Origin: Corynebacterium jeddahense | Lineage (GTDB): Bacteria; Actinomycetota; Actinomycetes; Mycobacteriales; Mycobacteriaceae | Assembly: GCF_028609865.1 (NCBI RefSeq) | Contig: NZ_CP063194.1 | Span: 1,674,001 to 1,738,000 of the forward strand | Length of the DNA stretch: 64,000 nucleotides | Reading direction: 5' to 3' | Shown: piece by piece, positions 36,390 to 46,599 of the stretch | Position numbering within the stretch: position 1 is the stretch's first letter | Layout: each line of letters begins with the position of its first letter | Position numbers and translations under genes: made by a program | The notes under the pieces: model-generated | Databases searched by the model: none | Seen by the model: the letters and a program-made list of their open reading frames with translations, nothing else | Told to the model about the DNA's origin: nothing

Positions 36390-39300
36390 CTAGTTCTTGC
36401 GCACGGTGGCGGTCACGCCGTCGATAATGTCGTGACCCTCGACCGGCTCGGTGACGATCTCGAACGAGGTCGCCAGCGTCTCGGCAGCGATGTGCTTCGC
36501 GTGACGACGAGCCCAAGGCTCCTTCTCACCAGGCACGGCGAGCACGACGGCGATGCGGTCCGACACGTCCAGGCCCTCGTGCTTGCGGGCGTCTTGCAGG
36601 CCGCGGATCACGTCCGCTGCCCAGCCCTCGGCCTCGAGCTCCTCGGTCACGGTGGTGTCGAGGACGACGAGGCCGACGGCGCCGGAGGCGTCGACACGCG
36701 CGGTGCTCTCGGGGTTCTCAGCGACGAGACGCTCGGTGTAGAGCTCCGGGGTGAGCACGATGTCGCCGTCGACGACGACATCGTCGCCGCGGCGCTCGTA
36801 GTTGCCGGCCTTGACGTTCTTGATGGCACGCTGCACGTCCTTGCCCAGCGTCGGGCCGGCGCCCTTGGCGTTCACGACGACTTCGAAGGAGCCGGCGGAG
36901 TCGACGTCGTCGGTGAGCTCGACGTCCTTCACGTTCACCTCGTCGCGGATGGTGGAGCGGAACGGCTCGAGCGCGCCCGCGTTCGGCAGCGCGACCGTGA
37001 GCTTCGGCAGCGGCAGGCGGTTGCGCAGCTTGTTTGCCTTGCGTACCGACGACGCCGCGGAGCACACCGCGCGCGTCGCGTCCATGGTGGCGACGAGCTC
37101 GTCGTCGGCGGGCAGGTTCGCTGCTGACGGGTAGTCGGTGAGGTGCACGGAGCGGCCGCCGGTGAGGCCGCGCCAGATCACCTCGGAGACGTACGGCAGC
37201 AGCGGCGCGACGGTGCGGGTGACCACCTCGAGCACGGTGTACAGGGTATTGAACGCCTCCGGGTGGGTCTCCTGGCCCTCCCAGAACCGGTCGCGGGAGC
37301 GGCGGACGTACCAGTTTGTCAGCGTGTCGGCGTACTTGCGCACCTCGTCGCAGGCGTCGGCGATGCGGGTGTCCTCCAGCGCCGCCCCGACGTTCTCGAC
37401 GAGGTCGTGCGTCTTGGCCAGGATGTAGCGGTCGAGTACGTTGTCGGAGTCCACGGACCACTGCGCGTCCTCCGAGGAGTACAGCTGCAGGAACGTGTAC
37501 GCGTTCCAGATCGGCAGCAGCGCCTGGCGCACGCCCTCGCGGATGCCCTGCTCGGTGACGATGAGGTTCCCGCCGCGCAGGATCGGCGAGGACATGAGGA
37601 ACCAGCGCATGGCGTCGGAGCCGTCGCGGTCGAAGACCTCCATGACGTCCGGGTAGTTGCCCTTCGACTTGGACATCTTCAGCCCGTCGGAACCCAGCAC
37701 GATGCCGTGCGCGACAACCTTCTTGAAGGCGACGCGGTCGAACAGCGCGGTGGACATGACGTGCTGGAGGTAGAACCAGCCGCGGGTCTGGCCGGAGTAC
37801 TCGACAATGAAGTCGGCCGGCTGGCGGGTCTCGAACTCCTCGACGTTCTCAAACGGGTAGTGGTACTGCGCGAACGGCATGGAGCCGGACTCGAACCAGC
37901 AGTCGAGCACGTCCGGCACGCGGCGCATCGTCGACTTGCCGGTCGGGTCGTCCGGGTTCGGGCGGGTCAGCTCGTCGATGTGCGGGCGGTGCAGCGACTC
38001 GGGGCCGCGACCGAAGTCGCGCTCGAGCTCCTCGAGCGAGCCGTAGACGTCCACGCGCGGGTACTCCGGGTTGTCGGAGACCCACGCCGGCACCGGCGAG
38101 CCCCAGTACCGGGTGCGCGAGATGTTCCAATCGCGCGCGCCCTCGAGCCACTTGCCAAACTGGCCGTCGCGGATGTGCTCCGGGATCCACTCGATCTCCT
38201 GGTTGAGCTCCACCATCCGGTCACGGAACTCCGTGACCTTCACAAACCACGCCGGCAGCGCCATGTAGATGAGCGGCTCGCCCGAGCGCCACGAGTGCGG
38301 GTAGGAGTGCACAATCGTCTGGTCGCGCACCACGCGACCCTTCGCGCGGAGGTCGCGGATGATGTCGCGGTTCGCGTCGAACACGAGCCGGCCGGCGTAC
38401 TCCGGCACCTGGGAGGTGAACTTGCCGTCCGCGTCGACGGGGATGACCAGGCCGATGCCGTACTTCTGGCAGGTGGCCATGTCGTCCTCGCCGAACGCCG
38501 GGGCCTGGTGCACCACGCCCGTGCCATCCTCGGTGGTGACGTAGTCCGCGTTGAGCACCATGAACGCGTTCGCCGCGGCGTCGGTGTCGCGGAAGTAGTC
38601 GAACACCGGCTCGTACTCGAGGCCTTCGAGCTGCGACCCTCGGAACGTCGATACGAGCTCGTAGTCCCCCAGCTCCTTCGCGTAGGCGCCGAGGAGGTTC
38701 GAGGCGAGCAGCAGCGGCGTATCGACGCTACCTTCCGGCCTCACCAGCGAATACTCCACATCGGGGTGGACGGCGAGCGCGAGGTTGGACGGCAAGGTCC
38801 ACGGCGTGGTGGTCCACGCGATGGCGGCGGCGCCGTGCAGCTCTGGGTGCTCCGCCCACGTGGTCTCGGCCGCGAAGCCGGCCCGGGCGCCGGTGAACGG
38901 CATGGTCACGGTGACGGTGGGGTCTTGGCGCTCGCGGTACGCGTCGTCAAGCCTGGTCTCCTGGTTGGAAAGCGGGGTGTGCTCCGCCCACGAGTACGGC
39001 AGCACGCGGAAGCCCTGGTAGATCAGGCCCTTGTCGTAGAGGGTCTTGAACGCCCACATGACGGACTCCATGAACTCCGGGTCCATCGTCTTGTAGCCGT
39101 TTTCGAAGTCGACCCAGCGCGCCTGGCGGGTAACGTAGTTCTCCCACTCCTCGGCGTAGTGCATGACGGACTTGGCGCAGTACTCGTTGAACTGCTCGAG
39201 GCCCATGTCCTCGATCTGCGCCTTGTCGGTGATGCCGAGCTGCTTCTCGGCCTCGAGCTCCGCCGGCAGGCCGTGGCAGTCCCAGCCGAACACGCGCGGG

Positions 39301-39557
39301 ACGTGGTAGCCGCGCATCGTGCGGTAGCGCGGGACGATGTCCTTGACGTAGCCGGTGAGCAGGTGCCCGTAATGCGGCATGCCGTTCGCGAACGGCGGGC
39401 CGTCGTTGAACACGTACTCCTCGCAGCCCTCCCGCTGCTCCAGCGAGGCCTTGAACGTGCCGTCACTGTTCCAATAGTCGAGGACGACGCGCTCCATATC
39501 CGGGAAGCGGTCGCTGCCGCCCGTCATGTCCACTTTGGGGTAGACGTTGCCAACCAT
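36390..39557 (-). CDS. ileS: Isoleucyl-tRNA synthetase
   Basis: Charges tRNA-Ile. 1055 residues with the class I signatures: HIGH-type HYGH in [17 protein letters not shown] (residues about 53-69) and [13 protein letters not shown]. In between is the CP1 editing domain ([11 protein letters not shown]) and at the C-terminus a tRNA-binding region. The size and HYGH variant resemble the IleRS2 group, which in other organisms resists mupirocin; I infer this only from family knowledge. It is preceded by a T-box leader that should sense uncharged tRNA-Ile. Confidence 0.97.
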   Translation of the reverse strand: MVGNVYPKVDMTGGSDRFPDMERVVLDYWNSDGTFKASLEQREGCEEYVFNDGPPFANGMPHYGHLLTGYVKDIVPRYRTMRGYHVPRVFGWDCHGLPAELEAEKQLGITDKAQIEDMGLEQFNEYCAKSVMHYAEEWENYVTRQARWVDFENGYKTMDPEFMESVMWAFKTLYDKGLIYQGFRVLPYSWAEHTPLSNQETRLDDAYRERQDPTVTVTMPFTGARAGFAAETTWAEHPELHGAAAIAWTTTPWTLPSNLALAVHPDVEYSLVRPEGSVDTPLLLASNLLGAYAKELGDYELVSTFRGSQLEGLEYEPVFDYFRDTDAAANAFMVLNADYVTTEDGTGVVHQAPAFGEDDMATCQKYGIGLVIPVDADGKFTSQVPEYAGRLVFDANRDIIRDLRAKGRVVRDQTIVHSYPHSWRSGEPLIYMALPAWFVKVTEFRDRMVELNQEIEWIPEHIRDGQFGKWLEGARDWNISRTRYWGSPVPAWVSDNPEYPRVDVYGSLEELERDFGRGPESLHRPHIDELTRPNPDDPTGKSTMRRVPDVLDCWFESGSMPFAQYHYPFENVEEFETRQPADFIVEYSGQTRGWFYLQHVMSTALFDRVAFKKVVAHGIVLGSDGLKMSKSKGNYPDVMEVFDRDGSDAMRWFLMSSPILRGGNLIVTEQGIREGVRQALLPIWNAYTFLQLYSSEDAQWSVDSDNVLDRYILAKTHDLVENVGAALEDTRIADACDEVRKYADTLTNWYVRRSRDRFWEGQETHPEAFNTLYTVLEVVTRTVAPLLPYVSEVIWRGLTGGRSVHLTDYPSAANLPADDELVATMDATRAVCSAASSVRKANKLRNRLPLPKLTVALPNAGALEPFRSTIRDEVNVKDVELTDDVDSAGSFEVVVNAKGAGPTLGKDVQRAIKNVKAGNYERRGDDVVVDGDIVLTPELYTERLVAENPESTARVDASGAVGLVVLDTTVTEELEAEGWAADVIRGLQDARKHEGLDVSDRIAVVLAVPGEKEPWARRHAKHIAAETLATSFEIVTEPVEGHDIIDGVTATVRKN

Positions 39558-39559
39558 GA

Positions 39560-39735
39560 CACTCCTTCAGCCGTGCAGGGACGCATTGCTGCGCGGTACC
39601 ACCCTGCTTGGGGTGCCGGGGCACCCCCACTTCATTGCGGTGAAGGAAGTGACGTCTCCCATGTGCAACGTCCGGGTCTAGTGAGCTTTCGCCGTTCTTC
39701 CGGAAACGCTCCCCGGTGATGGCCGGATCGACGCG
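39560..39735 (-). ncRNA. Translational T-box riboswitch of ileS
   Basis: The leader contains the T-box sequence AGGGTGGTACCGCG (39605-39592), whose TGG would pair with the tRNA acceptor end. An ATC triplet fitting an isoleucine specifier lies at 39720-39718 in a compact stem I of the short actinobacterial type. GCAGGG and CCCTGC flank the bulge as the antisequestrator. The Shine-Dalgarno GAAGGAGTG (39568-39560) can pair with CACTTCCTTC (39651-39642), so regulation is expected at translation initiation rather than by termination. Confidence 0.88.
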
Positions 39736-39746
39736 TGTTACAAGTA

Positions 39747-39778
39747 ACGCCCAGCAGTCTACAACGACTGCCGGGCGT
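39747..39778 (-). terminator. Terminator hairpin after divIVA
   Basis: On the minus strand ACGCCCGGCAGTC, loop GTTGTA, GACTGCTGGGCGT: a 13-bp stem with one G-T pair, 18 bases after the divIVA stop. Few T residues follow. It separates divIVA from the ileS leader. Confidence 0.6.
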
Positions 39779-39795
39779 GACGCGAGTGAGTTGGA

Positions 39796-40758
39796 TTACT
39801 TCTCGTTCGGCGCGGTGGTGGTGCGCGCCTCGAGCTCCTCAAGCTGGGACTCGAGCAGCGTCTTCAGGCGGGTGCGGTACTCGCGCTCGAAGGTGCGCAG
39901 CTCCGCGATGCGGTTCTCCAGCGCGGTCTGCTGCTGCTTCACCGTGTTCATGATCTCGGTGTGCTTGCGCTCGGCGTCCGCCTTGAGCTTGTTCGCCTGC
40001 TCCTCCGCCTGGCGGATCTGTGCGTCGGCGCGGGAGCTGGCCTCGTTCGTGGTCTCCTCGGCCTTCTTCTGGGCCTCGGCGACGAGCTGCTTGGAGCGGG
40101 TCTCCGCGTCCTGCAGCTGGGTGCGGGAGCGGGTCTGTGCGTCCTCGAGCTGCTTCTTCGACTTGCTCTCCGCCTCGGCAATCTCGCGCTCTGCGGCGGC
40201 GCGGGCGTCGGCGAGCATCGAGGTGGCCTCTGCCTGAGCGTCGCTGGTGAGGCGGTCCGCCATCTCCTGGGCGAGGCCGAGCACCTTCGCGGCCTGCACG
40301 TGGGTGTCGGCGGAGACGTCCTGGCGGGCGGCGGGCTGGGAGACTGCCGCCTTCGCCTCGGCCGGCTTCTGCTTCGCGGCCTCCTCAGCCTGCTTGCGGG
40401 CGCGGGCGGCGTCATCCTTGGCGGCGCGGGCCTCGGCCTCGGCCTTGGACTTCGCCTCGTTCGCGGAACGCAGCTGCGCGTCGAAGTCGGCGCGAAGCAT
40501 CTGCTCGATCTCGCGACGGAGCGCAGCCTCATCGACATCGGAGTGGGACGCGCGCACCACCGGCGCGGCGGCGGCCGGCGCACCCTTGCCCAGCTCGTCG
40601 ACGCGGGCACGCAGCTCGTCGTTCTCGTCCTGCAGCTGCGCCAGCGTGTCCTCGACGAGGTCGAGGAACTGGTCGACCTCGTCCTCGTTGTAGCCACGCT
40701 TGCCGATCGGCGGCTTGCTGAAAGCGACATTGTGCACGTCTGCTGGTGTCAGCGGCAT
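39796..40758 (-). CDS. divIVA: DivIVA/Wag31 polar growth scaffold
   Basis: DivIVA assembles at the cell poles and directs apical wall synthesis in corynebacteria. The 320 residues start with the conserved membrane-binding segment [36 protein letters not shown], followed by a long coiled coil. The coiled coil is interrupted by an Ala/Pro stretch (about 60-70) and is very rich in Ala, Glu, Lys and Gln, ending near [20 protein letters not shown]. It is the last gene of the division cluster. A TACAAT element about 90 bases upstream suggests its own promoter. Confidence 0.95.
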   Translation of the reverse strand: MPLTPADVHNVAFSKPPIGKRGYNEDEVDQFLDLVEDTLAQLQDENDELRARVDELGKGAPAAAAPVVRASHSDVDEAALRREIEQMLRADFDAQLRSANEAKSKAEAEARAAKDDAARARKQAEEAAKQKPAEAKAAVSQPAARQDVSADTHVQAAKVLGLAQEMADRLTSDAQAEATSMLADARAAAEREIAEAESKSKKQLEDAQTRSRTQLQDAETRSKQLVAEAQKKAEETTNEASSRADAQIRQAEEQANKLKADAERKHTEIMNTVKQQQTALENRIAELRTFEREYRTRLKTLLESQLEELEARTTTAPNEK

Positions 40759-40848
40759 TTGCGTTCCCTTCGATGTCGTAAACGTACCCGCCGGTGCGGG
40801 CAGTGAACGCGTCCCACGTTACGGGAACGCACTCACGTTGTCTGCTGA

Positions 40849-40854
40849 ATTGTA
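40849..40854 (-). promoter_or_regulatory. Possible -10 element (TACAAT) of divIVA
   Basis: TACAAT on the minus strand in the 134-bp gap between the YggT gene and divIVA. No good -35 match is seen at the usual distance. Confidence 0.4.
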
Positions 40855-40892
40855 CCTGTTTCGTTCGAGAGTGTAGCGCAGGCCACGCCGGG

Positions 40893-41201
40893 TCAGCGCA
40901 CGGCGGGGCTGATCATCGTCGCGCCGATGATTGTTTGCAACACAGCGAGGAGGAGGAACAGCACGATCACGCTCACGTCGAGGCCGACGCCGCCGCCGAG
41001 GCGCAGCGGCGGAATGAGCTTGCGCAGCGCGTTGACCGGCAGGTCAGTGGCGCGAAACAGCGGCTCGACGATGAGGATGAACCAGTGCGGCGGGTCGAAC
41101 CGCTTCGAAAACGCCTGGATCATCTCGACGATGATCCGGATGACCACCGCGAGCGCGTACAGGCCGACGAGTGCGTAGAGGATAGCTCCGAAAAGTGCCA
41201 C
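40893..41201 (-). CDS. YggT family membrane protein
   Basis: 102 residues with two hydrophobic segments: an N-terminal one (LFGAILYALVGLYALAVVIRIIVEMI) and a C-terminal one (VSVIVLFLLLAVLQTIIGATMI). The family motif FRATDLPVNALRKLIPP lies between them. YggT proteins usually lie between sepF and divIVA in actinobacteria and Gram-positives, and are thought to help division or osmotic tolerance. GTG start at 41201. Confidence 0.9.
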   Translation of the reverse strand: MALFGAILYALVGLYALAVVIRIIVEMIQAFSKRFDPPHWFILIVEPLFRATDLPVNALRKLIPPLRLGGGVGLDVSVIVLFLLLAVLQTIIGATMISPAVR

Positions 41202-41211
41202 GCGTGATCAC

Positions 41212-41757
41212 CTAGCGCAGGCCGGCGGCCCGCTTGAGATCGTCCTTGCCCACCGTCGCGTTCTCCGGGACGATCGCGAACACGCGCTTGCGGGTGTTCG
41301 CGTCGCGCGACAGGTTGTGCATGTTGCCGCGCAGGGCGAAGCAGAGCCCGGCCGCGAAGTCGACGATGCGCTTCGCGTCGGCGGCCTCAAGGTCGGTGAG
41401 GTCCATGACCACCGCGTCCCCGTCGCGGAACGGCTCGCCGATCTCCTTGGCGTCGTTGTACGTGCGCGGCGCGGCGGTGACGATGTGGGTCGGCGCGCTC
41501 GGGGTCCGGTAGGAGGAGCGGGACTCGCTGCGGTGGTCCGCCCGGTGCTCGGAGCGGTACTCGGCGCGCTCAGCGCGGCCCGGGCGCGGCGTCGCGCTGA
41601 CCTCGGCGCGGTCGCGCAGGTCCCCACGGTCCCGGTTGTAGGCGGTGGAGCCGGACGAGGACGAGCTGTACTGGGGGTCGTCGTAGTACGCGTCGTCCTC
41701 GCCGTTGTCGACGGGGCCGAGGCCAAAGAATTCTTTTGCGCTGCCGAAGAAAGACAT
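41212..41757 (-). CDS. sepF: Cell division protein SepF
   Basis: SepF anchors FtsZ to the membrane; in corynebacteria, which lack FtsA, it is the main anchor. 181 residues from the ATG at 41757: an amphipathic N-terminal membrane helix (MSFFGSAKEFFGLG), a low-complexity Ser/Arg/Tyr/Asp linker (20-90), and the SepF core (about 95-181, PRTYNDAKEIGEPFRDGDAVVMDLTDLE, then RIVDFAAGLCFALRG). AAGGAG upstream supports this start over longer frames. Confidence 0.93.
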   Translation of the reverse strand: MSFFGSAKEFFGLGPVDNGEDDAYYDDPQYSSSSSGSTAYNRDRGDLRDRAEVSATPRPGRAERAEYRSEHRADHRSESRSSYRTPSAPTHIVTAAPRTYNDAKEIGEPFRDGDAVVMDLTDLEAADAKRIVDFAAGLCFALRGNMHNLSRDANTRKRVFAIVPENATVGKDDLKRAAGLR

Positions 41758-41794
41758 ACGGGTGGCTCCTTGTGAGGTGAGATCGCGGTGGAAT

Positions 41795-42487
41795 TCAGGG
41801 TACGGGGCGGGGCCCGAGGAGGGCTGTTCCGACACGCACGATATCGGACCCGCACGCGATTGCGGTGGCGAAATCACCGCTCATACCAGCGGAAAGTCTC
41901 AAGCCGCGGTTGAGGTCGGCGGCGTAGGCGTCGGTCAGCGAGCGCGCCTCGGTGAACACTCGGGCGGGGTCCGCGTCGAGCGGTGGCACGACCATGAACC
42001 CGGTGAGCGTGAGGTGCTCGGCGGCCTCGACCGCCTCGACGATCTCGGCGACCTCGTCGGCCGTCGCCCCTCCCCTCGCCGCGTCGCCGTCGGCGGAGAG
42101 CTGGATCATGCACGGCAGCACGTCGGCGTCCGCGCCGCGGTCGCCGCGTTCGAGCGCGAGCGCCACTCCCCTGTCGAGGCCGCGGGCGAGCTTCGCGGAA
42201 TCGAGCGAGTGCACCTCCGCGGCCCAGCGCGCGACGGCGTTCGCCTTCTTCGACTGGATCTGCCCGATCATCGCGATGCCGCAGCGCCCGTCGAGCGCTT
42301 GCGCCTTCTCGCGGGCTTCCTGCTCGCGGTTCTCGCCGACGAGGGTGAAGCCGCGATCGGCGAGCTCGATGATCCGCTCGACGGGGTGGAACTTGGTCAC
42401 GGGCAGCAGCTGCACGCTGCCCGGCGCGCGGCCGGCGGCCTGTTCTGCGGCGTGGATGTCTTCGAGGACTCGGTCGAGGTTAAGCAT
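41795..42487 (-). CDS. YggS family PLP homeostasis protein
   Basis: 230 residues of the alanine-racemase-like barrel that binds pyridoxal phosphate without known catalysis. The PLP lysine is in LLPVTKFHP (Lys32) and further motifs are GENREQEAREKA, GQIQSKKAN, LSADGDAARGG and SGDFATAIACGSDIVRVGTALLG. Usual YggS has MSMSxDxxxAI; here it reads SAGMSGDFATAI, an acceptable variant. The start overlaps the upstream pgeF stop by 8 bp. Confidence 0.92.
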   Translation of the reverse strand: MLNLDRVLEDIHAAEQAAGRAPGSVQLLPVTKFHPVERIIELADRGFTLVGENREQEAREKAQALDGRCGIAMIGQIQSKKANAVARWAAEVHSLDSAKLARGLDRGVALALERGDRGADADVLPCMIQLSADGDAARGGATADEVAEIVEAVEAAEHLTLTGFMVVPPLDADPARVFTEARSLTDAYAADLNRGLRLSAGMSGDFATAIACGSDIVRVGTALLGPRPVP

Positions 42488-43217
42488 CAGGCATCCAAAT
42501 TACGCCCGCTTGGCGCCCGGTGACACCCTCGCGGCGGTGAGAGAAAAAGTCGGTGTCGGTGATGGTGTCGCGCGGGTCCGCGTCGATGTGGGTCACGCCG
42601 AGGCTCATGAGCTGGCGCACGAGCCCGGCGCGGACGTCGATGCCGGCGGTCCCGTTGCGCGTCCGGGTCCGGGAGCCGGGCAGATGCTTCTCGACGTCTC
42701 CAGCCATCGCGTCCGGCACTTCGTAGGACTCGCCGGCGGCGGCCGGGCCGAGGAGCGCCTGGATGCGGCCGGGCTCGGCGCCGAGCTCGGCCATCGCCTC
42801 GACGGTATTGCGCACGATGCCGTTGCGCGCGCCCATCCGCCCGGCGTGGGCGGCGCCGATGACCCCGGCGGTGTGGTCGGAGAGCAACACCGGGGTGCAG
42901 TCCGCGACGAGCACGCACAGCGCGAGGTTCTTCTCGCGAGTCACCAGGGCGTCGGTGGCTTCGACGGGGATGGCCGAAGGTGCGTCGATACGCGTGACTG
43001 TGTTCGTGTGCAGCTGCTCCATCCAGACGAAGCGCTCCGCGGGCAGGCCGAGGACGTCCGCGAGGCGGGCGCGGTTGGCGGCGACGTCGGCGGGGTCGTC
43101 GCCAACGTGGGTGCCGAGGTTGAACGAGTCATACGGGGACGACGACACCCCGCCCGCACGGGAGGTGAACACCATGCGGACGGGGCGGTGGGAAAGATCT
43201 GGCATGCCAGCCAGCAT
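42480..43217 (-). CDS. pgeF: Peptidoglycan editing factor PgeF (YfiH, multicopper-oxidase-like fold)
   Basis: 245 residues. The catalytic core matches the family: VADCTPVLLSD with the Cys, AAHAGRMGARNG with the His, and EQLHTNTV with the first His. In E. coli PgeF removes wrongly incorporated L-Ser from UDP-MurNAc precursors; a polyphenol oxidase role has also been assigned to the family. The place directly after ftsZ fits a wall-quality function. The second conserved cysteine of GPxIGPCCYEV is replaced (GPAAAGESYEV). ATG 43217 or 43205 could be the start; neither has a strong ribosome binding site. Confidence 0.88.
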   Translation of the reverse strand: MLAGMPDLSHRPVRMVFTSRAGGVSSSPYDSFNLGTHVGDDPADVAANRARLADVLGLPAERFVWMEQLHTNTVTRIDAPSAIPVEATDALVTREKNLALCVLVADCTPVLLSDHTAGVIGAAHAGRMGARNGIVRNTVEAMAELGAEPGRIQALLGPAAAGESYEVPDAMAGDVEKHLPGSRTRTRNGTAGIDVRAGLVRQLMSLGVTHIDADPRDTITDTDFFSHRREGVTGRQAGVIWMPDA

Positions 43218-43219
43218 AA

Positions 43220-44383
43220 CTAGCGCATGAAGTCGGGCACGTCCACGTCATCGAAGCCGCCCTCGTCGTCGCGGGGCGCATCGCGGTCGGTGAACAGGCC
43301 GCCGCGGCTTGAGTCGTAGCGGTGGCGCGCCTGGTAGTCCTCGCGGGGCTGCTCGGCCTTGTCGGCGGGCGCCGCGGCTGGCTCCTGGGACTGCTGCTGA
43401 ACGGGCTGCTCCGCAGGCTCGGTCGGGCGGGCGTTCGCCTTCTCGTCGAAGCCGGTGGCGATGATGGTGACGCGAACCTCGTCGCCGAGGTTGTCGTCGA
43501 TGATGGTGCCGAAGATGATGTTCGCGTCCTCGTCGGCCTTCTCCTCGACGATGGAGGCGGCGTTGTTGACCTCCATGAGGCCGAGGTCGGAGCCGCCGGC
43601 GACGGAGATGAGCACGCCCTTCGCGCCCTCCATCGTGGTCTCCAGCAGCGGGGAGTTGATGGCCTGCTCGGTGGCGGCCATGACGCGGTTCTCGCCGCGC
43701 GCGGAGCCGACGCCCATGAGCGCCGAGCCGGCGTCGGCCATCACGGAGCGCACGTCCGCGAAGTCGACGTTGATCATGCCTGGAATGGTGATGAGGTTCG
43801 TGATGCCCTGGACGCCGTTGTAAAGCACCTCGTCGGCGGCGCGGAAGGCCTCCATCATGGACAGCTCGGCGTCGCCGAGCTGCAGCAGCCGGTCGTTCGG
43901 GATGACGATGACGGTGTCGCAGACCTCTTTGAGGTTCTCGATACCCTCGAGCGCCTGGCGGGTTCGGCGCTTGCCCTCGAAGGTGAACGGGCGGGTGACG
44001 ACGCCGATGGTCAGCGCGCCCATCTTCTTCGCGATGCCGGCCACCACCGGGGCCGCGCCCGTGCCGGTGCCGCCGCCCTCGCCCGCGGTGACGAACACCA
44101 TGTCGGAGCCCTTGAGCGACTCCTCGATCTCCTGCTTGTGATCCTCGGCGGAGGTGCGGCCGACCTCCGGGTTCGCGCCGGCGCCGAGGCCGCGGGTGGC
44201 CTCGCGGCCGATGTCGAGCTTGGTGTCCGCGTCGGTGAACAGCAGCGCCTGCGAATCGGTGTTGATGGCAACGAACTCGACGCCCTTGAGGCCCTCTTCG
44301 ATCATGCGGTTCACGGCGTTGACGCCGCCGCCACCGACACCGACGACGCGGATCATGGCGAGGTAGTTGGCGGGAGAGGTCAT
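43220..44383 (-). CDS. ftsZ: Cell division GTPase FtsZ
   Basis: The tubulin homologue that forms the Z-ring. 387 residues from the ATG at 44383: N-terminal [14 protein letters not shown]4 tubulin signature [26 protein letters not shown], an acidic/Gln-rich linker (after about residue 315), and the C-terminal peptide [10 protein letters not shown] that binds SepF. A longer frame to 44437 exists but begins in the leader. The 136-bp upstream gap contains inverted repeats. Confidence 0.97.
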   Translation of the reverse strand: MTSPANYLAMIRVVGVGGGGVNAVNRMIEEGLKGVEFVAINTDSQALLFTDADTKLDIGREATRGLGAGANPEVGRTSAEDHKQEIEESLKGSDMVFVTAGEGGGTGTGAAPVVAGIAKKMGALTIGVVTRPFTFEGKRRTRQALEGIENLKEVCDTVIVIPNDRLLQLGDAELSMMEAFRAADEVLYNGVQGITNLITIPGMINVDFADVRSVMADAGSALMGVGSARGENRVMAATEQAINSPLLETTMEGAKGVLISVAGGSDLGLMEVNNAASIVEEKADEDANIIFGTIIDDNLGDEVRVTIIATGFDEKANARPTEPAEQPVQQQSQEPAAAPADKAEQPREDYQARHRYDSSRGGLFTDRDAPRDDEGGFDDVDVPDFMR

Positions 44384-44476
44384 GGTGGTGGTCTCGCCTT
44401 TCACAGGTAGAGGTTGTCTGAAGCTGCCTCCCATCATCTTTGACGGCGCGCCGAATTCGTGTTGCGCGCTCGGCGT

Positions 44477-44511
44477 GTCACAACCCTCAACCCCAACTTT
44501 AGAGTTGTGAC
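44477..44511. promoter_or_regulatory. Inverted repeats between ftsQ and ftsZ
   Basis: GTCACAAC (44477-44484) and GTTGTGAC (44504-44511) are 8-bp inverted arms around a 19-base loop that holds a smaller dyad CAACT-TTAG-AGTTG (44494-44507). It starts 8 bases after the ftsQ stop. It could be a regulatory protein site, an mRNA processing hairpin or an attenuator controlling FtsZ dosage. Confidence 0.55.
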
Positions 44512-44519
44512 CTGCGGTT

Positions 44520-45176
44520 TTAGCGCGACGTGACGAGTTCGGGGTTGGTGATGTTGAAGGACTGCCCCTCGAGCTGGAGGACCGTCTCGAGCGCGAGGGC
44601 CTTGTTCTGGTTGTCGTTGGCTGGCCCCCAGGTCACCGGGCGGCCGTCGTCAAGCATGAGCACGAAGTTGTACGGGCCGTCGGTGGCGAGCTCGCGCACG
44701 CGCGGCCGGGCTTTCTCGCTTATCGACGACGCTACCGCGACCGCGTCGCGCATCTGGTTCTCGTTGCCGCTGTCCACGCCCACGAGCTGCACTGTTCCCG
44801 CCGGCGGCTCCGCGACGACGAAATCGCGCCCCTCGCGGTCGATGAGGTGCTTCTCGCCACCCTGGTCCACCCACGCAACCGGCACGTGCTCGGTGACGGT
44901 GACGTCGACGGCGCTGGGCCAGTCGCGCTTGACGTTCGCCGTCTCCACCCAAGGGTTGGCGGCCACCTGGCGCGCGGCGCGGTGCACGTCGACCCGCCCC
45001 ATCGGGGTGTCCGGCTCGATGCCGGCGAGCGCCTGCACCTCCTCTTCGGAGAGGTTCACGGTGCCCGCGACGTCGATGGACTTCACGGGCATCGCGGGCG
45101 TGAACGGCAGCGCGGCGGCGACGGCGATGACGAGCGCGATGCAGCCGGCGAGGATGGCGATGGATCGGCGCGACAC
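44520..45176 (-). CDS. ftsQ: Cell division protein FtsQ
   Basis: 218 residues from a GTG that overlaps the murC stop by one base. A single membrane helix ([21 protein letters not shown]) is followed by a POTRA domain ([24 protein letters not shown]) and the FtsQ beta domain ([32 protein letters not shown]). FtsQ connects FtsB/FtsL with the septal synthase in the divisome. The cytoplasmic part is very short (MSRR). Confidence 0.93.
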   Translation of the reverse strand: MSRRSIAILAGCIALVIAVAAALPFTPAMPVKSIDVAGTVNLSEEEVQALAGIEPDTPMGRVDVHRAARQVAANPWVETANVKRDWPSAVDVTVTEHVPVAWVDQGGEKHLIDREGRDFVVAEPPAGTVQLVGVDSGNENQMRDAVAVASSISEKARPRVRELATDGPYNFVLMLDDGRPVTWGPANDNQNKALALETVLQLEGQSFNITNPELVTSR

Positions 45177-46597
45177 TATGCCTCCCGCAGGGCGGCGAGG
45201 ATCTCGTCCGCGAGCAGGGTGACGCTGCCGGCGCCCATCGTGAGCACGATGTCGCCCGGACGGGTCTCGGCCGCGACCGCGGCGGGCGCGGCGGAAAAGT
45301 CGGGCTCGAGGCGCACCGGGATGGTCATCTTGTCCGCGATGATGTGCGAGGTCACGCCCTCCACCGGCGCCTCGCGGGCGCCGTAGATATCGAGCAGCAC
45401 GCACGCGTCCGCGAGCGAAAGCGCCTGCGCGAACTCGTCGGCGAACTCCTGCGTGCGCGAGTACAGGTGGGGCTGGAAGCATACGACGACGTGGGCGCCG
45501 TTGCCCTCCGCCTCCGCCTTCTCGCGGGCCGCGGTGAGCACCGCCGCGACCTCCGTCGGGTGGTGCGCGTAGTCGTCGTACACGCGGGTTTCCCCGGCGC
45601 TGCCTTTGTACTCGAAGCGGCGGCGCACCCCGGTGAACTCGCTGAGGCCCTGGGCGAGCTTCTCCGGGTTCGCGCCGACGAGCGCGCCGGCGAGGAGCGC
45701 CGCGGCGGAGTTCAGCGCCATGTGGTGGCCCGGAATGGCGAGCGTGTAGGCGACGCGGCCGCACACCCGCTCGGTGCGCAACGTCACCTCCACCGCCGTG
45801 TGTTCGCCCTCGGCGCGCTCGCCAGTGATCACGGCTGCGGCCGGGATGTCGGGGTGGCGCTGTGCGGCCTCTGCGGTGCCGTAGCCGGAGACGGTGACCC
45901 CGCGCGCGATCGCCCGCTCGCCGCAGGCCGCGGCGTTATCGTCGTCGAGGCACACGACGAGGTGGCCGGCGATGTCGGCGAAGTCGTCGAACACCGCGAA
46001 GTACTTTTCGCGCGTGCCGTAGAAGTCGAGGTGGTCCGGCTCGATGTTGGTCACCACCGCGACGTCGGGCGCGTAGCGCAGGAACGAGGCGTCGGATTCG
46101 TCGGCCTCGGCGACGAAGACGCTGCCCTGGCCGTGGTGCGCATTCGTGCCGGCGCGGTTGAGCTGGCCGCCGATGGCGAACGAGGGGTCCTCCCCTGCCG
46201 CCTGCAGCGCCACGACGGTCATCGACGTCGTCGACGTCTTGCCGTGCGTGCCGGCGAGCAGCAGCTGCGTGCGGCCCTCCATGAGCTCGGCGAGCAGGTC
46301 GGAGCGGCGCAGCAGCGGGATCCCCTCGCGCTTCGCGCGCACGAGCTCGGGGTTGTCCTGCGGGATCGCGGCGAAGCTCGTCACCACCGCCGTGGGCAGC
46401 TCGCCCGCGAGCTCGAGGTTCGCCTCGTTGTGGCCCACCGCGATCTGCGCGCCCTTCGCGCGCAGCGCGCGGACAGGGCGCGAGTCCTTCGCGTCCGAGC
46501 CAGTGACGGTGGCGCCGCGGTCGAGCAGGATGTGCGCGACGCCCGACATGCCGGCGCCGCCGATGCCGATGAGGTGGACGCGGGAGAGATCTGTCAT
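45176..46597 (-). CDS. murC: UDP-N-acetylmuramate--L-alanine ligase
   Basis: Adds L-Ala to UDP-MurNAc, the first amino acid of the stem peptide. 473 residues: N-terminal nucleotide fold [17 protein letters not shown] loop [14 protein letters not shown] (about 110-123), [31 protein letters not shown], and C-terminal [15 protein letters not shown]. All Mur-ligase invariants are present. ATG at 46597; murG ends 2 bases upstream. Confidence 0.96.
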   Translation of the reverse strand: MTDLSRVHLIGIGGAGMSGVAHILLDRGATVTGSDAKDSRPVRALRAKGAQIAVGHNEANLELAGELPTAVVTSFAAIPQDNPELVRAKREGIPLLRRSDLLAELMEGRTQLLLAGTHGKTSTTSMTVVALQAAGEDPSFAIGGQLNRAGTNAHHGQGSVFVAEADESDASFLRYAPDVAVVTNIEPDHLDFYGTREKYFAVFDDFADIAGHLVVCLDDDNAAACGERAIARGVTVSGYGTAEAAQRHPDIPAAAVITGERAEGEHTAVEVTLRTERVCGRVAYTLAIPGHHMALNSAAALLAGALVGANPEKLAQGLSEFTGVRRRFEYKGSAGETRVYDDYAHHPTEVAAVLTAAREKAEAEGNGAHVVVCFQPHLYSRTQEFADEFAQALSLADACVLLDIYGAREAPVEGVTSHIIADKMTIPVRLEPDFSAAPAAVAAETRPGDIVLTMGAGSVTLLADEILAALREA

Positions 46598-46599
46598 GT

